A DNA stretch of 64,000 nt from Propionibacteriales bacterium (GCA_026392455.1 JAPLCB010000003.1:228624-292623), one strand, 5' to 3'. Shown: positions 34,476 to 44,220, counted from the stretch's first letter. The notes: a model not told the origin generated them from the letters alone. A program made the numbers and translations.

Positions 34476-37175
34476 CTAATGAGCAGCCTCGTGCCAGCTA
34501 CGGCCGGTGCCGACCGAGACGTCCAGCGGCACCGTGAGGTCGGCTGCCGCCGCCATCTGCTCGCGGACCAGGGCCTCGAGGCTCTCCCGCTCCCCGGGCG
34601 CCACCTCGAAGACGAGTTCGTCATGGACCTGCAGCAGCATCCGCGACGACATCTGCGCCGCACGCAGACCGCGGTCGACGTTGAGCATGGCGACCTTGAT
34701 GATGTCGGCGGCCGAGCCCTGGATCGGGGCGTTCAGTGCCATCCGCTCCGCGGTGTCGCGGCGCTGGCGGTTGTCGCTGGTCAGGTCGGGCAGGTAACGG
34801 CGCCGGCCCATGATCGTCTCGGTGAAGCCGGTACGCCGGGCCTCCTCGACCACCCCGGCCAGGTAGTCCCGGATACCCCCGAAGGTCTCGAAGTACTCGT
34901 CCATCAACCCCTTCGCCTCGCCGGTATCGATCTTCAGCTGCTGGGAGAGGCCGAAGGCGGAAAGTCCGTAGGCAAGGCCGTAGTTCATCGCCTTGATCTT
35001 GGCGCGCATCTCGGTGTTGACGTCGGTCGGTTCCACCCCGAAGACCCGGGCAGCGGTCACCTGGTGGAAATCATGCCCGGAGTTGAAGGCCTCGATCAGG
35101 CCGGCGTCCTCGGAGAGGTGCGCCATGATGCGCATCTCGATCTGGCTGTAGTCGGCGGTGAGCAGGGACTCGTAGGCGACGCCGCCCGCGCGCCCGACCA
35201 CGAACGCCTGCCGGATCCGGCGGCCCTCCTCGGTGCGGACCGGGATGTTCTGGAGGTTCGGCTCGGTGCTCGACAGTCGACCGGTGGCTGCGATCAGCTG
35301 GTTGAACGTGGTGTGGATGCGTCCGTCCTCGGCCACGGTCTTCAACAGTCCCTCGACGGTCTGCCGCAGCCGGGTCACGTCCCGGTGCCGCAGCAGGTGA
35401 GCCAGGAACGGGTGCTCGGTCTTCACGAAGAGGTCGGCGAGCGCGTCGGCGTCGGTGGTGTAGCCGGTCTTCGTCCGCTTGGTCTTGGGCATGTCGAGCT
35501 CGTCGAAGAGCACGACCTGCAGCTGCTTGGGCGAGCCGAGGTTGATCTCCTTGCCGATCACCTCGTAGGCGTCGGCCGCGGCTTCGCGCACCGAGTCGCC
35601 GAACTCCGCCTCGAACTCGCGCAGCAGGTCCGCGTCGACGGCGATGCCGACCCGCTCCAGGCCGACCAGGACATCGACCAGCGGGAGCTCGATCTCGTCG
35701 AGCAGCTGGGTGCCGCCACGGTCGGCGAGCTCGTCGGCCAAGGTGCCTGCCAGGTCGAGGACCGCGCGCGCGTTGAGCATCGCGGTCTCCGCGACCTCGT
35801 CGCCGGACTCGAACAGGAGTCCCTGGTCGTCGCCGCTGTCGATCCGCAGCTCACGCTTGAGGTACCGCAGGGTCAGGTCGGCGAGCGCGTAGGTGCGCTG
35901 GTCGGGCGCGACCAGGTACGCCATCATCGCGGTGTCGGTCGTCAGACCGGCCACCGTCCAGCCGTGGGCCGCCAGAGCGAGCAGAGGTCCGTTCGCGTCG
36001 TGCAGGATCTTCGGCCGCTGGGCGTCGGCCAGCCACGTGCCCAGGGCCGCGTCGTCGGCGGCCGTCAGACCGGCGACGTCGACGTACGCCGCACGCCCGT
36101 CGGTGAGCGCGAAGGAAAGGCCGTCGACCCGGCCCGTCCCGGAACCCCAGGAACCGCGCACGAAGAACCCGACCGGGTCACTGCCCAAGCCGGCGAGGAA
36201 GGCCCCGAGACCGCCGGCTGGGACCGTCTCGCCCTCGAGGTCCACGCCACCCTCGATCTCGGGCTCCTCCTCGGGCGCCAAGGTGTCCATGATCCGGGTC
36301 CGCAGCTCGCCGCGGAACTCGAGCTCGTCGAGCATCTCCAGCGCGGCCTGGCGGTCCCACTCGACGCGGGTCGTCTGGTCCAGGGTCAGCTCGAGCGGCA
36401 GGTCGCGCACCAGGGCGTTCAGGCGCCGGTTGCGGATCACGTCGTCGAGGTGGGCGCGGAGGTTCTCCCCCGCCTTGCCCGCAACCTCGTCGGCCCGGTT
36501 GATCACGTTCTCCAGGCCGTCGTACGTCGCAATCCACTTCGCCGCGGTCTTCGGCCCGACACCGGGGATGCCCGGCAGGTTGTCGGAGTCCTCGCCGACC
36601 AGGGCGGCCAGCTCGGGGTACCGGTGCGGCGGGACGCTGTACTTGGCCTCGACCGCTTCGGGGGTCATCCGGGCCAGCTCGGAGACGCCGCGCATCGGGT
36701 AGAGCACGGTCGACTGCTCGGTGACCAGCTGCAACGAGTCTCGGTCACCGGTGAGGATGAGCACCTCGAAGCCGTCGGCCAGGGCGGTCGTCGCCAGCGT
36801 GGCGATGATGTCGTCGGCCTCGAAGCCCTCGTAGACCAGGTGCTGGATCCGGAACGTGTCCAGCAGCTGCTGCAGCAGCGAGAGCTGGCTGCTGAACTCG
36901 TCGGGGGTCTTGTTCCTCTTGGCCTTGTACTCGGGGTACTCGGCGAGCCGGAACGTCTTGCGGGACTTGTCGAAGGCAACGGCGACGTGGGTGGGCTGCT
37001 CGTCGCGCAGCACGTTCACCAGCATCGAGGTGAAGCCGTAGACAGCATTGGTGTGCTGGCCGGTGACCGTCGAGAAATTCTCCACGGGGAGGGCGAAGAA
37101 GGCGCGGTAGGCCAACGAGTGACCATCGAGGAGGAGGAGACGCCGACGGGTGCTGGCTGACGAGGATTCTGGCAC
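34476..37175 (-). CDS. polA: DNA polymerase I
   Basis: 899 residues. Domains: 5'-3' exonuclease (1-about 300; LLLDGHSLAYRAFFALP, FEADDIIATLA, LTGDRDSLQLV, GEDSDNLPGIPGVGPKTA), a degenerate 3'-5' exonuclease-like domain (about 320-490) and the polymerase domain (about 500-899) with motif A TADYSQIEMRI, the O helix RAKIKAMNYGLAYG and motif C QVHDELVFE. The acidic exonuclease motif (DTE-type) is absent from the middle domain, so it should lack proofreading, as in other actinobacteria. It functions in Okazaki fragment maturation and repair. The start is fixed by TAGGGT-N6-GTG. Confidence 0.97.
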   Translation of the reverse strand: MPESSSASTRRRLLLLDGHSLAYRAFFALPVENFSTVTGQHTNAVYGFTSMLVNVLRDEQPTHVAVAFDKSRKTFRLAEYPEYKAKRNKTPDEFSSQLSLLQQLLDTFRIQHLVYEGFEADDIIATLATTALADGFEVLILTGDRDSLQLVTEQSTVLYPMRGVSELARMTPEAVEAKYSVPPHRYPELAALVGEDSDNLPGIPGVGPKTAAKWIATYDGLENVINRADEVAGKAGENLRAHLDDVIRNRRLNALVRDLPLELTLDQTTRVEWDRQAALEMLDELEFRGELRTRIMDTLAPEEEPEIEGGVDLEGETVPAGGLGAFLAGLGSDPVGFFVRGSWGSGTGRVDGLSFALTDGRAAYVDVAGLTAADDAALGTWLADAQRPKILHDANGPLLALAAHGWTVAGLTTDTAMMAYLVAPDQRTYALADLTLRYLKRELRIDSGDDQGLLFESGDEVAETAMLNARAVLDLAGTLADELADRGGTQLLDEIELPLVDVLVGLERVGIAVDADLLREFEAEFGDSVREAAADAYEVIGKEINLGSPKQLQVVLFDELDMPKTKRTKTGYTTDADALADLFVKTEHPFLAHLLRHRDVTRLRQTVEGLLKTVAEDGRIHTTFNQLIAATGRLSSTEPNLQNIPVRTEEGRRIRQAFVVGRAGGVAYESLLTADYSQIEMRIMAHLSEDAGLIEAFNSGHDFHQVTAARVFGVEPTDVNTEMRAKIKAMNYGLAYGLSAFGLSQQLKIDTGEAKGLMDEYFETFGGIRDYLAGVVEEARRTGFTETIMGRRRYLPDLTSDNRQRRDTAERMALNAPIQGSAADIIKVAMLNVDRGLRAAQMSSRMLLQVHDELVFEVAPGERESLEALVREQMAAAADLTVPLDVSVGTGRSWHEAAH

Positions 37176-37187
37176 GCATCGACCCTA
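37176..37187 (-). promoter_or_regulatory. Leaderless -10 element of polA
   Basis: TAGGGT (37182-37187, minus strand), six bases, then GTG 37175. Divergent from the thioesterase gene. Confidence 0.6.
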
Positions 37188-37239
37188 ACGGGCCGCCCCG
37201 ACAACGTCAGCCCCGGCAGTCGCAGGCAAGATGATGGGC

Positions 37240-37671
37240 ATGAGCAACCAGGAACAGATCGACGCCTACATCGCGGCGATGCCGCAGGGCATGGGCAGCC
37301 TGAACGACAAGATGGGGATCGAGGTCGTCGAGATCTCCGCCGACCGCGTGGTCGCCACCATGCCGGTCGAGGGGAACACCCAGCCGTACGGGCTCCTGCA
37401 CGGCGGCGCCTCCGTCGTGCTGGCCGAGACCCTCGGTTCGATGGGATCGGGCCTGCACGCGATGACGCTGGGCAAGATCCCGGTCGGCGTCGACATCAAC
37501 GCCACCCACCACCGCTCGGCCACCGCGGGCATCGTCACCGGTGTGGCCACGGCAATCCACCTGGGCCGCACCAGCGCTGCGTACGAGATCGTGATCACCG
37601 ACGAGCGCGGCAAGCGGGTCTGCACCTCGCGGATCACCTGCGCGCTGATCGTGCCGCCGACGACCGACTGA
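37240..37671 (+). CDS. Hotdog-fold thioesterase (PaaI/YbdB-like)
   Basis: 143 residues. The hotdog signature MPVEGNTQPYGLLHGGASVVLAET contains the catalytic-region LLHGGAS, and the central helix and DINATHHRSATAG follow, as in PaaI/MenI-type acyl-CoA thioesterases (1,4-dihydroxy-2-naphthoyl-CoA or aryl-acyl-CoA hydrolysis). Start ATG 37240 (MSNQEQID) is chosen over ATG 37231, since CAAGAT lies just upstream at the leaderless distance plus one. Substrate not established. Confidence 0.85.
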   Translation: MSNQEQIDAYIAAMPQGMGSLNDKMGIEVVEISADRVVATMPVEGNTQPYGLLHGGASVVLAETLGSMGSGLHAMTLGKIPVGVDINATHHRSATAGIVTGVATAIHLGRTSAAYEIVITDERGKRVCTSRITCALIVPPTTD

Positions 37672-37682
37672 GCCGGGCCGGA

Positions 37683-38267
37683 CTACTCGGCGGCGTCCGG
37701 GTCGAACGGTCGTCGCTGCACCGACCGGCGCTGCGCGAGCAGTCTGCCCAGGTTGCGCCGTCCGTCGACCGGACGCAGCACCTCCGGGGTGAGCTTGCGG
37801 CGCAGGACCGACGTGCTGGCGACCCGCACGGTCGCCACCGTGGCCAGACCCAACCGGGCGAGGAAGCGGTTGGTGTCGCGGGAGTTGCTGGAGGTGATCG
37901 CCGTGAGGTGGCTGACGTCCTTGTCCTCGGCCCAGGTCACGGCCGCGTCCAGCAGGGTGCGGGCGAAACCGTGCTTGCGGTGCTCCGGCAGCACCAGGAG
38001 GTACGACGTGTGCACCGCCATGTCGGTGTGCAACGGACTCATCGCGGCCCGGCGCAGGTGGACAGCGGCCACGAGCTGCCCCTCGAAGAAGCCGACCACC
38101 ACCCGCTCGTCGGGGTCCGCAGCGATCTGCGCGAGCGCGTTCTCGGCCTCCTCGACCGGACGCGGGGTGGGAGCGTCACCGGTGCGTGAGCCCGCCTCGG
38201 CCCAGAGGTGCAGCAGGCCGGGGGCATCCTCGGGACGCGCGTCCCGGACATCCAGCGCGTTGCGCAT
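37683..38267 (-). CDS. GNAT-family N-acetyltransferase
   Basis: 194 residues. GNAT fold, with the acetyl-CoA pyrophosphate-binding segment in VLPEHRKHGFARTLLDAAVTWAEDKD (the R/QxxGxG/A region). It should transfer an acetyl group from acetyl-CoA to an amine. The C-terminal extension of about 40 residues (RRNLGRLLAQRRSVQRRP) is basic. ATG 38267 has GAGGAGG nine bases upstream. Substrate unknown. Confidence 0.82.
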   Translation of the reverse strand: MRNALDVRDARPEDAPGLLHLWAEAGSRTGDAPTPRPVEEAENALAQIAADPDERVVVGFFEGQLVAAVHLRRAAMSPLHTDMAVHTSYLLVLPEHRKHGFARTLLDAAVTWAEDKDVSHLTAITSSNSRDTNRFLARLGLATVATVRVASTSVLRRKLTPEVLRPVDGRRNLGRLLAQRRSVQRRPFDPDAAE

Positions 38268-38347
38268 CAACGATGCCTCCTCGACCTGGGAACGCCAACG
38301 GGCTGCCAGACTACGCTTCGGTTCGACGTCACGACTAGGGGGCTGAT

Positions 38348-39127
38348 GTGTTCACCGGGATCGGCACCGTGGTCAACGCATCGACCGTGCTGCTCGGCAG
38401 CGGCCTGGGAATCCTGATCGGCCACCGGTTCCCGCTCCGGACCAGGAGCGTGGTCACCGATGCCCTCGGCCTGGTCACCCTGCTGATCGCCGGGACGTCC
38501 GCGGCGACGGTCACCGACAGCGCGCTGAGCGACGCCGTCGGCGGGTCGGCGCCGATGCTGATCGTCCTGGGAGCGCTGCTCGTCGGAGCGATCATCGGGT
38601 CCCTGCTCCGCATCGAGGACCGGTTGGAGGGCCTGGGCTCCGTCCTGCAGCAACGGCTCGACCGTGGTCAGGACGGCGGACAGGCAGCCGACCACGCGGC
38701 CCGCGACCGGTTCGTCCAAGGCTTCCTGATCAGCTCGCTGGTCTTCTGCGTCGGGCCGCTGACCATCCTCGGTTCGATCACCGAGGGCATCGGCAACGGC
38801 CCTGACCAGCTCTTCCTGAAGGCAGCCCTGGACGGCTTCGCCTCGATCGCGTTCGCTGCGACCTTCGGGTGGGGCGTGATGGCGAGCGTGGTCACCCTGG
38901 TCGCCGTCCAGGGGTCACTGACCGCGCTCGGTGCCGCCCTCGGCGCCGAGGGGATCGGGGGTGGCGTGCCGGACGCGCACCTGGCAGCCCTGACCGCGAC
39001 CGGCGGGCTGCTGCTGATCGGCGTCGCGCTGCGGCTGCTGGAGATCAAGCAGGTGAAGGTCGGCGACCTGCTGCCGGCCCTGCTGGTCGCGCCGCTGCTG
39101 ACCGAGCTCGTGATCCAGCTCCGCTAG
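38348..39127 (+). CDS. DUF554 family membrane protein
   Basis: 259 residues, seven or so membrane helices. The N-terminus TGIGTVVNASTVLLGSGLGILIGHRFP and the later CVGPLTILGSITEG and FGWGVMASV are characteristic of the YdfK/YqgA (DUF554) family, whose role is not established (a transport function has been suggested). GTG 38348 starts six bases after TAGGGG, an imperfect leaderless signal. Its stop abuts the livF stop. Confidence 0.88.
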   Translation: MFTGIGTVVNASTVLLGSGLGILIGHRFPLRTRSVVTDALGLVTLLIAGTSAATVTDSALSDAVGGSAPMLIVLGALLVGAIIGSLLRIEDRLEGLGSVLQQRLDRGQDGGQAADHAARDRFVQGFLISSLVFCVGPLTILGSITEGIGNGPDQLFLKAALDGFASIAFAATFGWGVMASVVTLVAVQGSLTALGAALGAEGIGGGVPDAHLAALTATGGLLLIGVALRLLEIKQVKVGDLLPALLVAPLLTELVIQLR

Positions 39128-39856
39128 CTAAACGTCGCCGCCCAGATAAGCGGCCTTCACGGAGTCGTCGCCGGCCAGCTCGGCACCGGTCCCCGACCGG
39201 ACGATCTCCCCGGTCTCCAGGACGTGGGCGGTGTGCGCACGCTTGAGGGCCTGGGCGGCGTTCTGCTCGACGAGCAGCACCGTGGTCCCCTGGGCGTTGA
39301 TCTCGGTGATGATCGAGAAGATCTGCTGGATCAGCTTCGGCGCGAGGCCCATCGACGGCTCGTCCAGGAGGACCAGACGCGGCTTGGCCATCAGGGCCCG
39401 CCCGATCGCGAGCATCTGCTGCTCACCGCCGGACATGCTCCCGGCGGCCTGCTTCTCGCGCTCCTTGAGTCGCGGGAACAGGTCGAAGACCCGGTCGAGG
39501 TCCGCCTGGTACGCGGCGGTCTTCCGGTCGTTCCGGACGTACGCGCCCATGTCGAGGTTCTCCAGGACCGTCATCCCCGGGAAGCAGCCCCGCCCCTCGG
39601 GCGACTGGCTGATGCCCATCAGCACCCGCTCGAACGGCGGGAGGTGGGTGATGTCCTTGCCGTCGAACTTGACCGTCCCGGCCCGGACCTTCCGCAAGCC
39701 CGACAACGTCTTCAACGTGGTCGTCTTCCCGGCCCCGTTGGCGCCGATCAGGGTGACGACAGTGCCTTCCTCGACCCCGAAGCTGATGTCACGGATCGCC
39801 TCGATGTGGCCGTAGTTCACGCACAGGCCCTCGACCTCAAGAAGCATCTTCTTCAT
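39128..39856 (-). CDS. livF: Branched-chain amino acid-type ABC transporter ATPase LivF
   Basis: 242 residues. Walker A GANGAGKTT near residue 36, LivF-type Q-loop region SQSPEGRGCFPGMTV, signature MSGGEQQMLAIGRAL and Walker B LVLLDEPSMGLAP. One of two nucleotide-binding subunits that power uptake. Last gene of livH-M-G-F; its start lies 20 bases inside livG (ATG 39847 is an alternative). Confidence 0.93.
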   Translation of the reverse strand: MKKMLLEVEGLCVNYGHIEAIRDISFGVEEGTVVTLIGANGAGKTTTLKTLSGLRKVRAGTVKFDGKDITHLPPFERVLMGISQSPEGRGCFPGMTVLENLDMGAYVRNDRKTAAYQADLDRVFDLFPRLKEREKQAAGSMSGGEQQMLAIGRALMAKPRLVLLDEPSMGLAPKLIQQIFSIITEINAQGTTVLLVEQNAAQALKRAHTAHVLETGEIVRSGTGAELAGDDSVKAAYLGGDV

Positions 39857-40622
39857 CCACTCCCAGGTAGGCGGCGATCACGGCCGGGTTGTCCCGGATC
39901 TCGGCAGGCAGGCCCTCGGCGATCTTGCGACCGAACTCGAGCACGACGATCCGGTCGGTGACGCCCATGACCAGGCGCATGTCGTGCTCGATGAGCAGCA
40001 CGGTGTAGCCCTCGTCGCGGACCCGGCGGATCAGCTCCATCAGCCTGACCTTCTCGGCCGGGTTGAACCCGGCGGCAGGCTCGTCGAGGCAGAGCAGCTT
40101 CGGACCGGTCGCCATCGCCCGCGCGATCTCCAACCGGCGCTGGTCGCCGTACGACAGGTTCGAGGCGAGCTCGTCACCCCGGGCAGTGATCCCGACGATG
40201 TCCAGCAGCTCCTTGGCCCGCTCCAGTGCGGCGCCTTCGGTACGCCGGTGCCGCGGGGTGCGGAACAGAGCGTCGAAGAAACCCACCTTGCTGTGCGTGT
40301 CCGCCCCGACCATGACGTTCTCGAGCACGGTCATCGACTTGAACAGGCGGATGTTCTGGAAGGTCCGGGCGATCCCGAGCCGGGTGATCTTGTGCCGCTT
40401 CATCCGGGTCAACGGGGTGCCGTCGAACCGGACCTGGCCGGACGTGGCCTGGTAGACGCCCGTCATCACGTTGAAGCAGGTGGTCTTGCCGGCGCCGTTG
40501 GGTCCGATCAGCCCGAGGATCTCGCCCTCGTTGATCGTGAAGCTGACCTGGTCGAGCGCCGTGAGACCACCGAACTTGATGGTGACGTCGTCGACCTCGA
40601 GCAGTGCCTTGGTCCCGGTCAT
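39837..40622 (-). CDS. livG: Branched-chain amino acid-type ABC transporter ATPase LivG
   Basis: 261 residues. Walker A GPNGAGKTTCFNVMTG near residue 39, LivG-typical LGIARTFQNIRLFKSMTVLENV, signature NLSYGDQRRLEIARAM and Walker B LLCLDEPAAGFNPAE, followed by the H-loop LLIEHDMRLVM. Partner ATPase of LivF. ATGA overlap with livM. Confidence 0.94.
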   Translation of the reverse strand: MTGTKALLEVDDVTIKFGGLTALDQVSFTINEGEILGLIGPNGAGKTTCFNVMTGVYQATSGQVRFDGTPLTRMKRHKITRLGIARTFQNIRLFKSMTVLENVMVGADTHSKVGFFDALFRTPRHRRTEGAALERAKELLDIVGITARGDELASNLSYGDQRRLEIARAMATGPKLLCLDEPAAGFNPAEKVRLMELIRRVRDEGYTVLLIEHDMRLVMGVTDRIVVLEFGRKIAEGLPAEIRDNPAVIAAYLGVDEEDAS

Positions 40623-41803
40623 ACCGGCTCACCCTCTTCCAGAGCCTCGATCTTGGCCTCGACGGACTTCGCCCGCCGCGTGCGACGCGGTGGCAGCAGG
40701 CCCTCGGGTCGCCACACCGCGAGCACGGTCAGCGCCAGTCCGAAGAAGAACAGTCGGTAGTCGGCGAACTCACGGAACCGCTCCGGGAGGTAGGCGACCA
40801 GTGCTCCGCCAGCGATGGCTCCCCACCGGTTGCCGGAACCACCGACGATGACGGCAGCCACGAAGAGCATCGACAGCAGCAGCGGGAAGCTCTGCGGGTT
40901 GATGTAGCCGCCCTGGCCGCTGGCGAAGAACGACCCGGACATACCGCCGATCGCCGCACCGAGCGCGAAGGCCATCAGCTTGTACTTGAAGGTCGGCACA
41001 CCCATCAGCTCGGCAGCGTCCTCGTCCTCACGGGTCGCCTCCCACGCCCGCCCGACCCGGCTCGCCTTGATCAGCCGGTCGGCGAACAGGACCAGGAGCA
41101 GGGCGGTGAGGAGCAACCAGTAGTACGGGATCGCGTCGCCGGACCCGAAGGTCAGGAAGTGGGTGGCCCGCTTGTGGTCCAGCGACGGGATCAGGCCGTC
41201 CCACTCCAGCCGGGGGATGTCGAAGAGTCCGCGCTTGTCGGCGAACGGTCCCTCCGGGTTGGGTCCGATGCTGTTGGGGTGCGGGATGTCCTTGATTCCG
41301 GCGGCCGCACCGAGCCACTCGATGTTGGTCACGCAGATCCGGATGATCTCACCGAAACCGAGGGTGACGATCGCCAGGTAGTCGCCGCGCACCCGGAGCG
41401 TCGGAGCCCCGAGTATGACCCCGGTGATCATCGTGACCACGATCGCGACCGGCAGCGCCAGGAAGAACGGCCAGCTGCCGTGGTACACCGTCAGCACGGC
41501 GGTCGTGTAGGCCCCGACTGCGTAGAACCCCACGTAACCGAGGTCGAGCAGGCCGGCGTACCCGATCACGATGTTGAGCCCGAGCGCCACCAGCGCGAAG
41601 GCCGCGACCCGGAACATCACCGATCCGAAGTCGATGCCCTCGGTCGTCAGCACCGGCGGCCGGAGCAGCGGCAGGGCGAAGAAGAACAGGGTGAAGAGGG
41701 TGGTGAGCAGGATCTTGACGGGCTTCGACTGGGCGTTGTACCGGTCGACGGTGCGGTCCCAGTTCTCGCCGAGGTTGCCCACGAAGGTGCGGACGGTCGT
41801 CAT
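40619..41803 (-). CDS. livM: Branched-chain amino acid-type ABC transporter permease LivM
   Basis: 394 residues, about nine or ten membrane helices. Contains GLNIVIGYAGLLDLGYVGFYAVGAY, the LivM family signature, and the EAA-type coupling loop near GRAWEATREDEDAAELMGVPTFKYKLMAFALGAA. It has an N-terminal cytosolic extension of about 35 residues and a C-terminal polar tail. The start shares one base with the livH stop (TGATG). Confidence 0.93.
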   Translation of the reverse strand: MTTVRTFVGNLGENWDRTVDRYNAQSKPVKILLTTLFTLFFFALPLLRPPVLTTEGIDFGSVMFRVAAFALVALGLNIVIGYAGLLDLGYVGFYAVGAYTTAVLTVYHGSWPFFLALPVAIVVTMITGVILGAPTLRVRGDYLAIVTLGFGEIIRICVTNIEWLGAAAGIKDIPHPNSIGPNPEGPFADKRGLFDIPRLEWDGLIPSLDHKRATHFLTFGSGDAIPYYWLLLTALLLVLFADRLIKASRVGRAWEATREDEDAAELMGVPTFKYKLMAFALGAAIGGMSGSFFASGQGGYINPQSFPLLLSMLFVAAVIVGGSGNRWGAIAGGALVAYLPERFREFADYRLFFFGLALTVLAVWRPEGLLPPRRTRRAKSVEAKIEALEEGEPV

Positions 41804-42819
41804 CAGGCACGCGCCTTTCCGAGGGACTCACCGAGGAGCCCCGACGGTCGGACCAGCAGGATCAGGACGAGGAGCACGAAGGCCACCACGTCACGCCACT
41901 CGCTGCCGAAGACGGCGGCACCCCAGTTCTCCATGACCCCGAGGAGGAGACCACCGAGCAGTGCTCCGCGCAGGTTGCCGATGCCGCCCATGACGGCGGC
42001 GGTGAAGGCCTTGACACCGAGGATGAAGCCGGCGTCCTGACGGGTCGACCCGATCTTCATCATGTAGAGCGTGGCGGCGGCGCCGGCCATCAGTCCGCCG
42101 ATCAGGAAGGTGCCCTGGACGACCCTGGTGGAGTTGACGCCCATCAGCGCCGCTGCCTCCGGGTCCTGCGCGGTGGCCCGGATACCGCGGCCGAACCGGG
42201 TGCGGCGGACGATCTGGTCCAGCGCGATCATCATCACCAGCGCTGCGACGATGATCACCAGATCGACGTCGCTGACCGAGTAGCCACCGATCTTGAACAG
42301 GTTGGTGGGCTGGATCGTGACGGGGTTGGAGTACACGTCACGAGCCTTGTCGGGCGACACGTAGTCGGCGAGGTTGTCGTCGAGACCGAACCAGCCGGCG
42401 AACCGGTCACGCAGACCCATCGCCTCCGACAGAGCGAACGAGGCGCCGATCGCGGAGATCAGAGCGATCAGCTTGGGGGCGTTCTTCTTGATCAGGGGCC
42501 GGTAGGCGAACCGTTCGAGCAGCAGCGCGATCGCGGCCGAGACCAGCATGGCCGCGACCAGCGCGACCAGAAGTATGGGTAGAGCCTTGCCGAGGCTCCA
42601 GGTAGCCGACTCGGTGCCGTGCAGGAGCACGAAGACCCAGGCGACCGCGAAGGTCCCGAACATGAACACTTCGGAGTGGGCGAAGTTGATGAGCTGCAGA
42701 ACGCCGTACACCATCGTGTAACCAAGCGCGATGAGGGCGTAGATGGCCCCGAAGACCAGCCCGCCCATGGTGAAGCTGAGGAAGTTGTCGAAGTTTCCGA
42801 ACAACGCACCTAGATCCAA
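41803..42819 (-). CDS. livH: Branched-chain amino acid-type ABC transporter permease LivH
   Basis: 338 residues, about eight membrane helices, with GLVFGAIYALIALGYTMVYGVLQLINFAHSEVFMFG, a strong LivH signature, and the coupling segment GRGIRATAQDPEAAALMGVN. It uses a TTG start codon (42819) with GAGGGGAT about eight bases upstream; no ATG or GTG is close enough. First of four coupled genes after the binding-protein gene. Confidence 0.92.
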   Translation of the reverse strand: MDLGALFGNFDNFLSFTMGGLVFGAIYALIALGYTMVYGVLQLINFAHSEVFMFGTFAVAWVFVLLHGTESATWSLGKALPILLVALVAAMLVSAAIALLLERFAYRPLIKKNAPKLIALISAIGASFALSEAMGLRDRFAGWFGLDDNLADYVSPDKARDVYSNPVTIQPTNLFKIGGYSVSDVDLVIIVAALVMMIALDQIVRRTRFGRGIRATAQDPEAAALMGVNSTRVVQGTFLIGGLMAGAAATLYMMKIGSTRQDAGFILGVKAFTAAVMGGIGNLRGALLGGLLLGVMENWGAAVFGSEWRDVVAFVLLVLILLVRPSGLLGESLGKARA

Positions 42820-42843
42820 GAAAATCCCCTCGCCCCGTCTGAC

Positions 42844-42881
42844 GGCTGCGGCCGGAGGTCGAACGCCCTCCGGCCGCAGCC
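42844..42881 (-). terminator. Hairpin between livJ and livH
   Basis: Perfect 15-base arms (42844-42858 and 42867-42881) with an eight-base loop and no T tract. It probably limits read-through or stabilises the livJ message, which would give more binding protein than permease. Confidence 0.65.
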
Positions 42882-42909
42882 TTGTTCAGTACTGCTGATT
42901 CTCGTCAGA

Positions 42910-44046
42910 TCACTCGATCGGCGACGGGTTTTCCACGTCGAGCTTGCCGCCCTTGACGAAGTACGCGTAGATCTTCGTCTCCTTGATGTCACCCTTGTCG
43001 TCGAACGCCACCGGGCCGCTGACGCCGTCGCCGACGTAGCTGCCGATGAAGTCGTTGATGGCCTTGCCGTCGGCTGCGCCGCCGTTGATCGCGGCGAGGA
43101 AGATGTTCGTCGCGTCGTAGGCCTGGGTGGCGTAGAGACCGGTGGCCTCGAAGCCGCTCGGGGCCGGACCGGCCGGGGCGGAGAGGACTGCGCCCTCGGC
43201 TGCCTGGGCACCGGCGATCTTGACGAACTGTGCGTCCTCGGAACCGTCACCCGACATGAAGGTGCCGGTGAAGCCGCCCTGGCGCAGCGCCTTGGCCAGC
43301 AGGCCGGCCTCGGTGTAGTAGCCACCGTAGAAGATCGCGTCCGCGCCGGAGGCCTTGACCTTGGTCACGACCGCCGACATGTCCGTCTGCTTCACCGCGA
43401 TCTGGTCGGAGTCGACCAGCGCGTCGCCCAGCGCGGTCTTGACCGTGCCGGCGAGGCCCTTGCTGTAGTCCTGGCCGTCGTCGACGACGAAGACCTTCTT
43501 GGCGCCGACCGTCTCGGTCAGGTACTTGGCGTCAGCCTTGCCCTGTGCGTCGTCGTTACCGATGACGCGGTGCCAGGTGGTCCAGCCCTGCTGGGTGATG
43601 GTCACGTTGGTGGCCGACGGGGAGATCGACGGAAGCCCGGCGTCGTAGAAGGTCTTGCCGGTCGCCAGCGACTCACCCGAGAAGCCGGGGCCGACCAGGC
43701 CGACGATGGTGTCGTCGTTGATGATCTGGGTCGCCAGACCCGGCGCGACGTCAGGGCTGCCCTGGGAGTCGAACGGCTTGAGGCCGATCTTGCAGTCAGG
43801 GTTCTTGGCGTCGTTCTCCTTCAGGGCCAGCTTGATGCCGTTGACCATGTTCTGGCCGAGCGCACCCGCGTCACCGGTGAGGGCGCCGAGGAAGGCGATG
43901 TTCTTCCCGCAGAGGGCAGCAGCGGCGCCGGTGGTGCCGCCGTCGGTCTTGTTGTCGTCGTCCGACGAGCCACAGGCGCTCAGGGTCAGGGCTGCGATGC
44001 TCGCAATGGCTGCGAAACTCCGCAAGGACTTGGTGGAACGGATCAT
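42910..44046 (-). CDS. livJ: Branched-chain amino acid-type substrate-binding lipoprotein LivJ
   Basis: 378 residues. Signal peptide with lipobox LTLSAC (cysteine near residue 25), then a type I periplasmic binding fold with the ligand-binding block GLVGPGFSGESLATGKTFYDAGLPSISPSATN and VFVVDDGQDYSKGLA. It delivers amino acids (or related amides) to LivHMGF. ATG 44046 has GGAGG right before it. A TAGCGT hexamer at 44110-44115 (minus strand) is a possible -10. Confidence 0.93.
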   Translation of the reverse strand: MIRSTKSLRSFAAIASIAALTLSACGSSDDDNKTDGGTTGAAAALCGKNIAFLGALTGDAGALGQNMVNGIKLALKENDAKNPDCKIGLKPFDSQGSPDVAPGLATQIINDDTIVGLVGPGFSGESLATGKTFYDAGLPSISPSATNVTITQQGWTTWHRVIGNDDAQGKADAKYLTETVGAKKVFVVDDGQDYSKGLAGTVKTALGDALVDSDQIAVKQTDMSAVVTKVKASGADAIFYGGYYTEAGLLAKALRQGGFTGTFMSGDGSEDAQFVKIAGAQAAEGAVLSAPAGPAPSGFEATGLYATQAYDATNIFLAAINGGAADGKAINDFIGSYVGDGVSGPVAFDDKGDIKETKIYAYFVKGGKLDVENPSPIE

Positions 44047-44220
44047 CTTTCCTCCGCTTGACGGTATGGATGCGATCGCAGATGTGCGCGCGATCACGGC
44101 TTCCTGCGGACGCTAGCACCAAGGAATCCGTCGCGGGGAGGGTCGACCGCCCCGGATCTCGACCGTTGCCAAGTTGTGACGAAACCGGATTTCCGCGGTG
44201 TTACGGACGTCCCGGCGTGG

